A stretch of DNA of 64,000 nucleotides from Lophius americanus. Its lineage: Eukaryota > Chordata > Actinopteri > Lophiiformes > Lophiidae. The stretch is taken from assembly GCA_037951165.1 (NCBI GenBank), contig JBBDHG010000028.1:9742001-9806000 (forward strand), in the 5' to 3' direction. Positions 1-11,530 of the stretch are shown here, piece after piece. A program made the position numbers and the translations under genes. Position 1 is the first letter of the stretch, and every line of letters starts with the position of its first letter. The notes beneath the pieces were generated by a model that did not search any database, had not been told where the DNA came from, and was given only the letters and a program-made list of their open reading frames with translations.

Positions 1-239
1 TTCGATCATATGCGGGACTTTTCCACTAGGCTCCTCAAAGGAGGTTCAAATAATCCTTTTGTCACACAAAAAAAATATGTAAAATGCTGGAGATAGCCTC
101 TTGCGTCAGAGCAACAATGTTCTGGTTATGAAATCCAACCTTCTGAGTTACTCCGCTACCTCCCATAGTATGGAACCATTTGAAATAGTTGAATCTGTGA
201 CCTTAAGTGCGAATGTGCGCATGATTGTTTATTGTCTTT

Positions 240-335
240 CTATGCTGGCATGCTAATACACTGGTGACCTATGCAGGGTGTACACAACCTCCTCTTGCTC
301 AATGTCAGTTGGGGTAGGCCTCAGCCCCCTTTCCC
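240..335 (-). repeat. Fragment of common teleost interspersed repeat
   Basis: The stretch around ctggtgacctatgcagggtg followed by a cctc...cagttggggtaggcctcagccccct block matches the usual form (gactggcgacctgtccagggtgtacc...agctgggataggctccagcccccc) found near the 3' end of abundant fish non-LTR/SINE repeats. Better copies lie at about 26465, 42013, 50086 and 62361. Only about 90 bp are recognisable. Strand is relative to the copy at 62361. Confidence 0.45.
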
Positions 336-1844
336 TACTAAGATAATGTTTTATGTATAATTGGACTATACTATCTTCCCAGTACCAAAATCAATAGTGG
401 TCCAAGGTGAAAAATACCTATTTCCCTGTCAAACCTACTGTTTTCCTTCACAACATGTACACCCACTATATCCATATTCAAGACATGAATAATCTAGTTT
501 GGCTATGTCCCTAAACGTCACAGCTCCCATTCCTGCATACATGCATCCTTTAAAAGGGAATTTAGTTACCAATTTTCCAGATGTAGCTTTATATTACAAA
601 AAAACTGTGGTATTGGTCTTCTAAACTCCTTATTCACACTGAATGAGAAGCAATTTCCAGGCGTAGTAATCAAGCAAAAAGGCAGTCCAAAAATCGAATC
701 AGTGAAGCTTTAAGTTTGACTTGAATTACGTTACGTTTCATTGTGTGTTAACTTGATAGATAGCTCTGACAGCTAAGAACCTTTTTTCTTCCTTGCAGTG
801 CAGCTGTCACCAGCCACAAATTTCACTTCCTACTTTATGACTAATTGTTATTTATTATTCACATCATAAAAGGCACAGTGTGAAAAAAGGCGCTGACCTC
901 GAGGAACCAAGTCGTGGCTCTGCTTCAACTGGGCGAAAGTCTAACGGCGATGGACCAAAATTTCTTAAATGTGTTTAATTCATCTCATCCAACGGTCACC
1001 CAGGAGCAGCTGATTATCAGTCTTAACCCCCCAGTACACTGCATGGCAAACAATGTCCGATGAACCACAAATTAGGCCAAACTGTAAAATTAGCTGTTTG
1101 GTTCAAATAACCAGTCAAAAACCAACTCAAATCATAAAGTGCATGCCCAGCGGAAGGCTAAGTCAGGAAGACATCAACTCCTCACACATCAATGTATGTC
1201 AGTGTTCATGGCTGCACTATTCCAAAAACACTGGCCAAAACTGGGATCTATGGTTGAGGGGTGAAGCCAACGCCATTGCCAGCTCCAGGGGCACTTTGTC
1301 ACAACTGGCTGCGAAGACGTGGTGCACGTGATCTAACCGAAACACAGTATTCCACAATAAGAGCATCATACGTACAGTCATTTTGTCTGTTTGGGTGAGC
1401 ACATTTTGAGTTTCTTTTCCAATGGAAAAAGTGTGCGACTCAACTGAACCTGTTTTTAATATGACCAAGTGTCAGCATATATGCTAAGAGTAAGGGGCCA
1501 AAGATGGAGCCCTGATGGATACCATAACACTTTGACGTCATCATGGAGGATCCTTTATCCATTGTAAAATGGTTTAAGTCCTATTCGATAAGTAAGACTT
1601 AAAACATGTGATGACTTACTAAACACAATTATGTAAATCAGATTGTTTTTATCATTTAAAAATATGCTTGACCAAACGATCTGTCATTTTATGGTAAAAA
1701 ATAACAATGTCTCAGATATTAAAATAGTTGAAATAAATATGCAAAGAAATAATTTTCAACATATTTATTTTCCTGCTGAACACATTAAAGGAGGCTCTGT
1801 TTTATCAATCACAGCCTGAAATGGCTGAACACATAGTTATCTAA

Positions 1845-1915
1845 GTCCACCTCTGAATTGTCCAAGTTTGGACCTGAACCCCATTGAGAGGCTGTGGAGG
1901 GACCTCAAAAAAGAG
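1845..1915 (+). mobile_element. Transposase fragment, Tc1/mariner type (DDE C-terminal motif)
   Basis: The plus strand reads LDLNPIERLWRDLKKEH, matching the SPDLNPIEHLWxxLK motif around the last catalytic acidic residue region of Tc1/mariner transposases. Nothing else of the element can be followed, so it is a short relic inside the tensin intron. Confidence 0.6.
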
Positions 1916-2396
1916 CATTTCATGCTCAAAATCATCAACATAGAACTAACTTTTGCATAATGATGTCAAGTTTAAATAATGTCTCTGTATAACAGTATCC
2001 TAAACGCTGCTAGAAAATCATTGTTTCCAGCAAATGTATTGTGGGCTAATGAGGGTCTATAAACTAAAGTATAGGACAAAGTCTGACAGTCTTCCCTTAA
2101 ATTTTATATGGCTCGATTTCTTCTGTGATTGGATGCTATAAACTGCTACAGCACCCATTCAGTGGAAACACTCATTTGGTTAGGAAAACCCAATAGGGTT
2201 CCCTCATTACTAATAAAAGAAAAAGTCGGTGCAGCTGTTTGCAATGGCACTCTATAGTCATTTAACCCCATTTATTCTTCTTTTATTTCTGGAAAATGTT
2301 AATGACGTGAGACATTAAGCTTTGTCTGCTATTGCGCTCACATTTAACGCAGTGACATAAGAAACAAAAAAAAGATTTTCAGGAGCAGGTTCTTAC

Positions 2397-2472
2397 CAGG
2401 ATGTCCCCTTTCAGGAGAAGCCCAGGCTCAATGGTGATGCAGATGCTGGTCTGGCTGTCACCCTGAACATTA
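2397..2472 (-). CDS. tns1: Tensin exon: C2 domain, last exon inside the window
   Basis: This 76-bp exon completes the Tyr codon and encodes NVQGDSQTSICITIEP followed by GLLLKGDIL, ending in phase 0. The acceptor is CTCACAG and the donor GTAAGA. It continues the tensin C2 domain (EPGLLLKGDILLKCYHKK in tensin-1). The following exon, expected to begin LKCYHKK, is not visible in 1-2396, so it lies beyond the window. Confidence 0.93.
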
Positions 2473-2919
2473 CTGTGAGAGAAAAAAAAAGGAGAAAAAG
2501 CCAACCCGCATGTTAGACATCGTAATCACTGCCCCTGTGAGAATGATCACAGAACATTTTCAGTTTACCTTAGGATACGAACACATGCACAAGATTTACA
2601 TGGTCTACGAGCAATCCCTTATTTGCTTCAGCAGTGGCCATCCCAGGGCGTGACTAGTGCATCACTGGGCTGATTTGGGGTATTAGTGTCTACACGATTG
2701 TCTGACAGGAAAGGTAGGTTCAAAGCCAGGGAGTGCTAATCAGGATCATGTGAGAGAAAGAGAGGAGGAATGTTTAAGGGATTTAATAGGTTGAGAGTCT
2801 GGGAGCGTATTGTTTTTTTTCAAGTTAGAATGTATGCCTAAAATGAGTGAATAATATTGATACTAATACGAGTTAAAATGAAGGGAGGTGGTGTAAAAGA
2901 AATTAAAAATATAGGTAGG

Positions 2920-3170
2920 AAACTAAGAAGAACTAGACTTAAGCCCTCGTCCCTCACTCTAAGGGTATATCCCCACAAAAGCCCACAATCCCCTTTCGTT
3001 ATACAAGCAATTCCCCATCTTGAACCCCTCAAATTAAATGTGACTCATTAATGAACCCAAACAAACCTTATTGACTAAACTTAACCATTTCTATGAATTC
3101 AGCCACATGCTCCAAGATAAGATCCAATAGTGACTCAATAATGACGATAAATACGGTTAATTTCTTTTTT
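2920..3170 (+). repeat. Dispersed AT-rich repeat, head-block copy
   Basis: It contains agggtatatccccacaaaag, then cccacaatcccctttcgtta and tacaagcaattcccc, then the run ctcaaattaaatgtgactca. The same ordered blocks recur at 20650, 56780, 60330, 60845, 62165 and 63517. It has no coding capacity. I do not recognise the family. Confidence 0.6.
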
Positions 3171-3199
3171 CTGAGCTCAGTATTAAATCAGACACGATC

Positions 3200-4445
3200 A
3201 GTTGTTTTTAATCACCGCTGGTGACTTAAATTGGTGCAATTTACGGAATGTATTGCCAATTTTTTCAACATGTGGATATTCCAAACTAACACTAACTAAC
3301 ACTCTGGGTCATGTTTACAGTAATATACGCAGTGCATATAGGAATGCAACCCGCCCCCACTTCGGACACTCGGACCACATCTCTTGTTCCTGTATCCAAC
3401 CTACAGACAAAGACAGAAACAAACAAATCCTCTCCCTAAATAAGTCAAACTCTGGACCCCAGAGACTGAGAGCACCCTGCATGACTGTTTTACTCGGATA
3501 TAATGGGATGTGTTTAAAGCTGCAGCCACATTGGGGGACTCTTCTGTCAGCATCAAGGACTATGCTGAGTACGTGAATGGGTACAATAGCACTTGTGACG
3601 ACAACATCGTGCCCACCATACAAGCCAGGAAGTTTCCCAGCCAGAAGCCCTGGATAAACAGTCAGGTATGCCACATGCTGCATGCTTGCTTTCTTGTATT
3701 CAGATCAGGCAACGAGATGGAGTACAAAGCTGCCAAGTATGGACTGAGAAAAGCCATCACAGCAGCCAAGAGGCAATAGAGAGAGAAGCTGGACAGCTTC
3801 TACTCTACTGCTGAGTCACGGCGGATGTGGCAAGGCCTGTAGCACATCACAGAAAACGAGACCAGCACCAGCACCATCAGCTCCATAGACAGCCTGCCGG
3901 ATGACCTCAATACCTTTCCACTCCTGCTTTGATACTTCCAGCTACAGCACAAAGACGAGGCACACACACACCGGTATCACTAATATTGGCACTCCACTGG
4001 GATGTGTCCTCAGCCCCATTCTCTACACCCTGTTCACCATCGACTGTTTCGCCTCTCACATGGATAACATCATCCTAACAGCGGCTGTGCTTTTTGAGGA
4101 GGCTGAGGAAGTTTGGCATGTCGCCTAGGGTCCTTAGCAGCTTGAGAGCATCCTGCAATTAATCATCTGCAATCACCGTGTGGTACAGCAGCACTATTGT
4201 TGTGGATTACAAACGCCTGCAGAGAGTGGTGAAGACTGCTAATAAGATCACCAGTACTCCACTGCCCTCTCTGTTGAGCGTCTACCATCACAGCAGAGCC
4301 AAATTAATTTATTTTTATACTTTTGATTATTTATGATTTTAAAATTATTTGGCATTCTATGGAAAGCAAATTAAGAACATCATTGGACAGGGAAACACGC
4401 TTCTTTACTGTGCATATGATAATAAACACTTTGAATCTTGAATCC
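3200..4445 (+). mobile_element. Degenerate non-LTR retrotransposon (Rex1/CR1-like), broken
   Basis: Frames interrupted by stops and shifts give, in order: TAGDLNWCNL with NTLGHVYSNI and HFGHSDHIS (end of the endonuclease domain, about 3205-3400); KAAATLGDSSVSIKDYAEYV and QKPWINSQV (linker before reverse transcriptase, 3513-3675); SRRMWQGL (3818-3841); and TPLGCVLSPILYTLFT (reverse-transcriptase motif with PLGCVLSP, 3992-4040). The 3' end carries the tgcatatgataataaacact and gaatcttgaatc end seen in fish Rex1-type elements. Large parts are missing, including the catalytic ADD box. It is a dead copy within the tensin intron, on the opposite strand. Confidence 0.7.
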
Positions 4446-5045
4446 CAGATCTTGACTAAGATATATTTTGACGGATTTCCAAAAGATGGAATTATTATTA
4501 TTATGTATAAAAAGTATGAATATTCTTAGTATACCAATTATAAGTATGTATGACAACATCGTAAATATTATCCTCATGATCACACATCTCTTAAAATAAG
4601 GACAAATGCAGAGGTATGTATGTCTGGGTAGGTGGTGGTTTAACATTTCGCAGTTAACTCCAGAGAATAAAACGGTGCATTTGTGTACAAATGTGTTCGT
4701 TCCCCATTTTTTTTGTCGTTCTGTCCACCTATCAGGCTGATAACATAAGAGCCATTCCTGAAGTGAGACTTTGCCGTCATCGTTTTCACAAGACTCTACA
4801 TTTGCCAGTTTACCCAGCCACATAATTTGAGGCGTTTTTAAATGTTACACTCTGGAACCTGCTATTAAAAGTTTGCATTTTCAGGCCTCAAAACACTGTT
4901 GTGGGAATCAAAGTACCAAACTATGACAAAAAAGTTACTGTTTTACGCAAAAACCAATGCCAAGTAAACAGTCCCCTTGAATGGTTAGTTGTTCAGATTG
5001 ATACCTTTTCAAGTAGTTCCTGAAGTATAAAACTAAAATTCATAC

Positions 5046-5454
5046 TGACGAGCCATAACATTATAACCATTGACAGATAGTCGGAATACCATTGATTAAT
5101 TTTCTTTCCATGGTACCCTTCTGTCGGTTGGATAAATTGGCCAACAACTGAGCATTTTGTCAAGTGTTTATGAATCCGAGAGACTTTGATGAGGGCCATA
5201 ATTGGGAGGCTAGACGACTGGGTCAGAGCATCTCCAGAACTGCAGGTCTTGTTTGTTTTTCCCATTCCGAATTGGTTAGTACCTACCAAAAAGGTCTAGG
5301 ACAACTGAAAACAGAGGAGCTACTGTAGCACGTGTTGATGAAAAAATAAATGCTGGTTACGAAAAACTATAAACACATTGCAGCACAGCTGTTTGGGCAG
5401 GAAAAGGGTGACCTGAATAAATTTAGGCAAGCAGTTTAATTGTTATGGCTGATC
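5046..5454 (+). mobile_element. Deleted, non-autonomous Tc1-like element with inverted ends
   Basis: The left end reads gagccataacattataacca and the right end ttgttatggctgatc, its inverted complement. Inside are GRLDDWVRASPELQVL-like remains of a transposase N-terminus (aggctagacgactgggtcag, catctccagaactgcaggtc) and, further on, the ggagctactgtagcacgtgt and aatgctggttacg pieces. The catalytic core is gone, and a full element would be about 1.2-1.6 kb. A sister copy is at 11093-11530. Confidence 0.75.
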
Positions 5455-6411
5455 ATTTCCTGCCATCACCAACCCGCCTGCTGCTGCTGGTGCGAATGTA
5501 TGCATTGTATTTGTTGTGGAAATCAAACGTGCAAACAAAAAACAAATATTGTCTTATCTGGGTTAATAAGCGTGCCAGAACAGCCACCGTGTCCACTACG
5601 ATAAGCTTGACCTCAACTTCCACATCTAGATGGGAAGTCTGTAAAATTTTAACACTCATTGGCTTTAGCTTCCAAATGAAAAAAAAACATTCTACAATGT
5701 TGTTTTCGATATAAATAACATTTTCCTTCTTTGCTAAAAGCTAAGATGTATGTTTTTCTAAATTTTCCCTAAATATGCAAAAACTACAGAATCTATTTCA
5801 CTGAAGCTTCACCAAGTTCTCACCTCCCTTAGATTCAAAGTTGGGGATGCCGTGAAAAAAACGGAACATGGGCCAAGATAGGAACAAGCTTATTATAAAA
5901 CTAAATTGAAACTGTAAGTGTGGCGTGGGTTAAACCTGTATACTCTGTGTCCTCGTCCCTCTGAGGGCAACACAGATCTCTCTTACTTTCCATTAATGAC
6001 CACTCTTCCCAAAACAACAACAGAAAAGCAGCAAATCCGTTACTTCCTGTCTGGCCCTGGGAACCGGCAGGGTCCCTCTTCAGCAGAACCCTGCAGGCAT
6101 CCACTCAGATGCCTGTCTGCCTGTTTCATTGGTTCTCTGGACACAAATAATAGCTGAAGTGATTGCAGGACCTCAAGTATGGAAACAAGAGCCTGCGGCT
6201 GGGGAGCCTAGCTAAATACATAATGTAAGGCAAGCATAGTGTGGAGGTTGGCAAGACGAGTGGTGTATTGGTATACTGGGGGGCAGCAGGGAAGTTAAGG
6301 GAAAGGCTATAAAGAAAAACCAGGAGTTTTATTATTGAGCTTTTAGGAACTAACTATCCCTGGAATCTTGTAAAAGTATTTGTATTAGTGAGAGTATGTT
6401 TTCAGACTTAC

Positions 6412-6472
6412 TAGATCCCAGATGTGTACACGGGCTGCATGGCCTGGTAAATTTTCAGAAAAGGACGACAAC
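6412..6472 (-). CDS. tns1: Tensin exon: C2 domain CRPFLKIYQAMQPVYTSG
   Basis: This 61-bp exon completes a Gly codon, encodes CRPFLKIYQAMQPVYTSGI, and leaves TA of a Tyr codon. The acceptor is CTTCCAG and the donor GTAAGT. Only 85 bp of intron separate it from the previous exon. This peptide is one of the most conserved in the tensin family and includes a Tyr in VYTSG. Confidence 0.95.
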
Positions 6473-6557
6473 CTGGAAGACATATTTTTAAGAAGTTGTT
6501 AATATAATGTGCATTAAAATGTTTATGCAAAATAATGTATGTGTGCATGACACGCAC

Positions 6558-6670
6558 CTCCCTTAGACTCAAAGTCGGGGATGCCGTGCATGATGACATG
6601 GTGTAGGAACAAGGGTTTGTTGTTGATCTTGATGTGTCCGGAAAGCAATCCACTAAAGTACTCCACGTAT
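6558..6670 (-). CDS. tns1: Tensin exon: beginning of PTEN-type C2 domain
   Basis: This 113-bp exon completes Arg, encodes YVEYFSGLLSGHIKINNKPL, then FLHHVIMHGIPDFESKG, and leaves one base of a Gly codon. This is the first strand pair of the tensin C2 domain, which packs on the phosphatase fold and helps membrane association. FLHHVIMHGIP matches tensin-1 better than tensin-3 (which, from memory, has FLHFVILHGTP). The acceptor ends TTCCTCAG and the donor is GTGCGT. Confidence 0.95.
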
Positions 6671-7829
6671 CTGAGGAAGGCAAAGATGGAAGAAAACGAA
6701 AATAAGAACAAGCTGCTACATCATATTTTGTCCCGAGTCTTTGTAAGTTTTAAAGGATTAACCACAACCCTGTCATTCATCACAACACAGAAATGTACTC
6801 AATGTGAGCTCTAGTGACAGCAATGAATGATTTCAACTCAAACATTAGAAATCCAGCCATTATCTTCTCAACCCTACACCAATGAAAAGTGAGATTAAGT
6901 TTCTTAGGCTCCATTTACATCAAACCATTTTTGCTTACAATGGAAATGGACCCCCTTTTCTTTGGTCATATCATAGATTGATGAATTGATAGGACTGACA
7001 GACCCAGATGGAACCTGTGTCCCTTCCATGATTTATCTGAATGACATTATCCAACCGTACATCTCAAGTAGATATGAAAAATGTGCTTTACGTTTGGTGA
7101 AAACACAGCATTAGTCAAAATAACAATTCTGGAGCTTCCCAAAAGCAAAAAATTTAAACAAGCCTAAAATTACACCTATCTCATATGGTTTGATCTATGT
7201 CTACAGAAAGCCCAAAATCATAAACTGGGCTTCACTGTAAAGGAATAGATGAGCGGTTAATAAGCAGCCTGTCTGAGTAGGATGCACAATCTGCGCTGCA
7301 AGACATGATCATAGACCTCATGACCACTGCATATCTCAATAATTTGTTTGTTCTTGAGAGAATTCTGCAATGTTCTTTTTCTGTGAAGCTCAAGAAAACA
7401 TTTTGTGGACTGAGAAATTGATGGTGACTAGATAATGTCTGAAAATGTATGTTTGGTTGAACAGTGTCTTTAATTGCTCAAAATTTTCAGTGTTTTTACT
7501 GGATTAAAGGTCTGTTCGCAAAATAAGCTGCAAATAGAGACAAACTTGCTTAAATGACCACGGATGTTAATCCCATGAGGAAAGATTCCAGTTGCAGCTG
7601 TTTTCTATGAAACTGCTTTTAACTGGCACAGAGTGAAGCATTTAGCGACAAAACAGTTGCATATTTTACCTCAAAGGTTGGTAATGAGCAAAACAGAGAA
7701 GACAAGATCGAACTTGCAAAAATTGAATGAGCTTTTTTTTTAAATTCATAGAAAGACAATTTTTTTTTCCAAAAAAGTTCACTTCTGGGTCAACCTCGTG
7801 CTGTAAGCAACATGTGGGGGATGACTGAC
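6671..7829 (-). other. Tensin intron (1.2 kb)
   Basis: It is AT-rich and I see no repeat or exon in it. Confidence 0.6.
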
Positions 7830-7913
7830 CTTTTCTGGGACGGCTGGCCGACAGGAAGCACTTTGTCTTCATAGAAGCGCTTCATGGCAAACCTGTCCAA
7901 AGCCTGGTCAGCA
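7830..7913 (-). CDS. tns1: Tensin exon: phosphatase domain C-terminal helices
   Basis: This 84-bp exon completes a split Ser codon, encodes ADQALDRFAMKRFYEDK plus VLPVGQPSQK, and ends with two bases of an Arg codon. The ADQALDRFAMKRFYEDK sequence is almost invariant in tensins. QPSQKRY marks the hinge between the phosphatase and C2 domains, as in PTEN (PSQ-R-Y-V-Y-Y). The acceptor is TTTTGTAG and the donor GTCAGT. Confidence 0.95.
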
Positions 7914-10004
7914 CTACAAAAGAGAAGATTTGCAAACCCACAAAGTCCATTTACTTTATGAGGCCCAATGTGTAGGATTAACAAAAAGAATGGATTATAA
8001 TAATCAGAATTATAGTCTCATGAATGTGTAATCAGCTGTAACTGAGGAAACAGCCGTGTTATGTTCTTCTTAAATATGTATATGTATAATTAGTTTAATT
8101 GCTTATGATATTCAATCTGCATTAAAGGTCCAGTGTGGGAAATTTAGGATAGGGTTGTGCATCTTGCATCACACCATCACACGAAATGTGACCGAGGAAG
8201 CCCACTGAAGTCAATTGAAAAGGCCACAGACGGCTGTCGATTTTTGGATCGCTCCCGGGAGGAGAGATGGGGCTCAGCCCATGGTCCCTGGAAGAGGTTA
8301 GATCCAGGCGGGGATGAGGCGCGTTGTAGCTTACAGGTTGGTTGAGTTTTTTTGGTGACAGACAAACCAGTTTTTGAATTATATATACACTCATATGGAA
8401 AATATTCAGGTATATTAGGTATGAATTAGTCATGACCGTTGTCACAGGATTTAAAAAAAAAAAATAATAATAATGTTTAATTTTCCAGAACATAGAAGAT
8501 GCGTCTTCAGGTTTTGTAATAATAATAACTTCATTACGTTCGCACCTTTAAAACAAGAAACACAACACAAAGTGCTTAACATACAGTTCAAATGAAGATA
8601 AAATAAAAAAATTAAAAACACTGAAAGCAACAAGATGTCAAAACATCATTGAAAAGTAATTTTGAAGAAGTAGGTAACAAGCCAATTGATATAATGCATT
8701 TAGGTAATAAAAGCCGGTAAAGTGATAGATGAAGTTTTTGAATTATGCAACTTAAACAAAACCTACCAAGCGAAAGAGACTAGTTTGAACTTTAACCAAA
8801 CTAATCAATTAAATGTAGCAACTAAACATTTCTAAATAGCATATGTGACTTCTTCACAAATTGACTGTCCGTAAACAGAAAGTTCTCAAAAATATATATA
8901 TATATACAAAGTTTTTCAGTTGCATTAAGAAAAAAATGTAAAAAAATTGTTCTGTTTTTACAGAACCCATTGTAATTATTGATGTGCAGAGTTCAAGTTA
9001 TAAACATTGCCTTTTCCAAGAATTAAAATAACATCACCTGCTACTGTTTTGTGATGTTTGGGGTGGGGTCGGGTGCAATGATATATTGTTTTTTGATGAT
9101 AGTATGAACAAATCACCAAAGCCCTAATGCTTGATCATGTTACACATTTCACATATTTCAATGCACTTGCTTACTTTTTTCATGCAAAAATGTCCCTTAT
9201 CATTTTTGAAAACCCATATTCACAAACTATTTATTTATTAAGATAAAACTGCATGAAAACAGAGTGAAATAATTTCTCCTAGACCCTAAGACAGAGATGT
9301 TTTTATATCTATAACTATGATATTCCTGTCTTATCAAACCAAGTTTCCACTATGTTTTCTAATATTGCACACATGTGGCTTTTTATTTCAAGCATAAACC
9401 TCTGTTCCTAATCAGGAATTTGCCTGCAACCTATAAAAAAATCATTTCTCGCCAGCTTTAAATCCACTCGTAACATATTTGGATTACAGAGAAATCTAAT
9501 ACGTTAAAAGGGAAGAGAAAGTCATACATTTAGAAATTCAGTCTTTCCTTCAGAGAAAATTGGGAGCCATTTGTTCTTCTGGCTGTCAAACCCTTTTAAT
9601 TGCCTTGGTTTGTATAATAGAAGGGTTTTCTGTTTTGCAATATATAAAAAAGGATCAGAAATAGGGATAAAAGTTGGCACTAAAAATCCGAGTCTAATGA
9701 TCTGTAGGTTATTTCAGATAAATTTCTGCACACAGTTATTATTATTAATCACTCATTTCTTCATGTGTTTTTCAGCGGGTTCATGCTTATTCTTTATGTT
9801 TTCATCACATCTGTCCATTTTCCAGTTGTGGGTTTCAGTCGGCTGGTTTATCTCCAATCTCTGTTCCTCATTTCAACCGTTGCTCCCTGTTTTTCTCTGC
9901 ATTTATTGTTCCATTCTTACAGAATGAAATTTTCGTTTCAGACATTCTATCCTTTCATACTGCACCTTAACTTTCTGCAGGTGTATTATGGTCTGAGCAC
10001 CTAC
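7914..10004 (-). other. Tensin intron (2.1 kb)
   Basis: A half-copy of a TTAA-type element is present near 8123-8345. The remainder (8346-10004) is AT-rich with A/T runs and no recognisable gene. Confidence 0.6.
8123..8345 (+). repeat. Part of a short non-autonomous TTAA-type DNA element (end 1)
   Basis: It begins ttaaaggtccagtgtgggaa atttagga, the terminal sequence of an abundant fish repeat flanked by TTAA. It then continues with ccgaggaagcccactgaagt-type internal sequence that is GC-richer than its surroundings. The opposite end type is seen at 27255-27392, not here. The class assignment is from memory. Confidence 0.4.
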
Positions 10005-10069
10005 CTGGCAGAGATGTTGCTGTAATGCATGTACGCTGCCACAACCACTCCAGTTCTTCCTCGGTTGCC
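10005..10069 (-). CDS. tns1: Tensin exon: P-loop completion GNRGRTG
   Basis: This 65-bp exon enters in phase 0 and leaves with two bases of a Ser codon. It encodes GNRGRTGVVVAAYMHYSNIS and then Ala plus the partial codon. With the preceding HNK it forms HNKGNRGRTG, the PTP signature H-C-x-x-G-x-x-R with Cys replaced by Asn and the Arg kept. The helix VVVAAYMHYS is the conserved one that follows the P-loop in the PTEN/tensin group. The acceptor is TTTTTCAG and the donor GTAGGT. Confidence 0.94.
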
Positions 10070-10179
10070 CTGAAAAACATCAGTAAAGAGTCATACGCAG
10101 ATTCTTATAGGACATAATGGTTTCCAAAGAACAAGCGGCAATCTGTAATTTTATAGTATTTTAAGAAATACTACGAAAA

Positions 10180-10640
10180 TTACGAAAAAATTTAAAATAT
10201 TATCGCTGTTGTCGTCCCCATCCGTAAAGCCATATTCCGAAAAACCTGTGATCTCCTACGTTGTACTAGAAATCTCGCTGATTGAACACTTCTAATTGAA
10301 TGTAAAATTATGTCCAAAACAGTGTTTTTCATGAAAAAGTCCCTCGTAGTGAGTTAAATATGAACTGTTAATACTACAATATGTTGCAGGTCAATTCATA
10401 TGCACAAAATTTTGACTAAGAATCTCCGAAAAAGCCTAGTGAATAAGTAATTATCTGGTAGAGTAAAATATGGCGTATACTATAAAGATGGTCTCGAATC
10501 GATACATATAGTATAAAGCAAATTTGAACTAAATCGGACAGAGGTTATGTCTGAAAAATTGTGTATTTTATTTATAAAAACTCCCCAACTTTTCAGGGCC
10601 ATAATTACAAAATACGACCATAAATGGTTGTGTACCCAGA
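10180..10640 (+). repeat. Dispersed AT-rich repeat, body-block copy
   Basis: It contains attatgtccaaaacagtgtt ttttcatg, aaaaagtccctcgtagtgag, tcaattcatatgcacaaaat and gaactaaatcggacagaggt tatg, the ordered blocks of the family body. The block order repeats within the copy, suggesting an internal tandem duplication of roughly 170 bp. Confidence 0.55.
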
Positions 10641-10749
10641 GGTAGTGCCAAAGTAAAAAATACTTGTCATTCACAAGCGGTAGCTAGGTTATTTAAAGTG
10701 CCAAGCTTCATGATTAACAACAAGTCTCTAATGTAACATTGATACAGAT

Positions 10750-10865
10750 CACTGTTTGCTGAAATCTAGAGTCTACATGTAGACTGAAGTGGTCAGGGAT
10801 CGAACAACTGACCATCAGATAAGTGGACAACCGCTCCTCCAACTGAGCCACCGTCGACCTGGATT
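10750..10865 (-). repeat. tRNA-derived SINE head
   Basis: On the minus strand the sequence reads gtggctcagttggaggagcg (a good RNA polymerase III A box context) and then gttgttcgatccctga (B box GTTCGATCC). This is the tRNA-like head of a fish SINE. The expected tail (ccttgagcaagaccct...) is not present. It is too altered to be a functional tRNA. Confidence 0.65.
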
Positions 10866-11092
10866 CAAGTGAGAGGATTCTATGATAAAAAAAAGTTCCA
10901 AATCGTTGCTTATGTTCAATAAAACCAATAATATTCATATTTTTTTAGTAATTAGTCTTAATATTAATTTTAAGTTGTATTTCCAAGCCCTCTATGACAG
11001 CCACCTTCAATCAACAAGAGAACGAAACAGGAGCTTTGTCTATGACTGTCTGTCCTCCCTGACCTTCATTAGACAAAAACATACCTGCAACA

Positions 11093-11530
11093 CTGATCAG
11101 CCATAATATTATAACCACTGAAAGTCATAAAAAAGGTCAATATCTCATTCAAATGACACCTGTAAGAGGGTGGGATATATAAGGCAGCCCGTTAACATTT
11201 TGAAAAAAATGGCAAGAATAAGAGTCAGAGCGACATTTACTAGTGGCAAATTGTGATAGTTAGTTAGTTGTGATAGTTAGTCTACAGTGTCAGAGCATAT
11301 TCAGAATAGTAGATCTTGTTAGTTGTTCCTGGTTTGCGTTGGTCAGCACATACCAAAGTGTTCTGCGGAAGAACAAATCGGCTACAGGGAGCTTTAGCCG
11401 GTTTTCTGCTCCCACAGAGGAGCGGATGTAGCACAAATTGCGGAAAACATTAATGCTGCCTTTGATAGAAAGGAGAATAGTTTTGTTGGCAAAAAATGGG
11501 GCCTACACACTATTTTTAATGATGTGGCTG
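11093..11530 (+). mobile_element. Second deleted Tc1-like element of the same family
   Basis: The left end reads ctgatcagccataatattat aaccact, and the right part ttggcaaaaaatggggccta cacactat then aatgatgtggctga. The sequence ggtgggatatataaggcagc and the remains around gtcagagcatattcagaata and gtcagcacataccaaagtg correspond to the leader and transposase N-terminus of the family at 5046-5454. The central catalytic region is deleted. Confidence 0.7.

Larger units (their letters stand above)
1..2396 (-). other. Tensin intron downstream of the 2397-2472 exon (incomplete)
   Basis: No exon was found here on either strand. It contains a teleost interspersed-repeat fragment at about 255-330 and a Tc1-type transposase scrap at about 1845-1915. 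The rest is AT-rich sequence with no recognisable content. The open frames near 1053-1468 overlap on both strands and match nothing known to me. Confidence 0.6.
2473..6411 (-). other. Tensin intron (3.9 kb)
   Basis: It holds a copy of the AT-rich dispersed repeat (2920-3170), a Rex1-like retrotransposon fragment (3200-4445) and a deleted Tc1-like element (5046-5454). Between 4450 and 5045, and from 5460 to 6411, I see no further recognisable element or exon. Confidence 0.7.

Noticed and set aside
100..180. Antisense tRNA-like SINE head
   Set aside because: The word gagttactccgctacctccc hints at an A box but no convincing B box follows.
5445..5714. 89-codon plus-strand frame as a gene
   Set aside because: It starts in the right end of the deleted Tc1-like element and has no recognisable domain. 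It is open on both strands by chance.
8122..8493. 123-codon minus-strand frame as a gene
   Set aside because: It covers a repeat (TTAA-type element end) and low-complexity A/T sequence.
10750..10865. True tRNA gene on the minus strand
   Set aside because: It is SINE-derived: the acceptor stem is absent and there is no closed anticodon arm.
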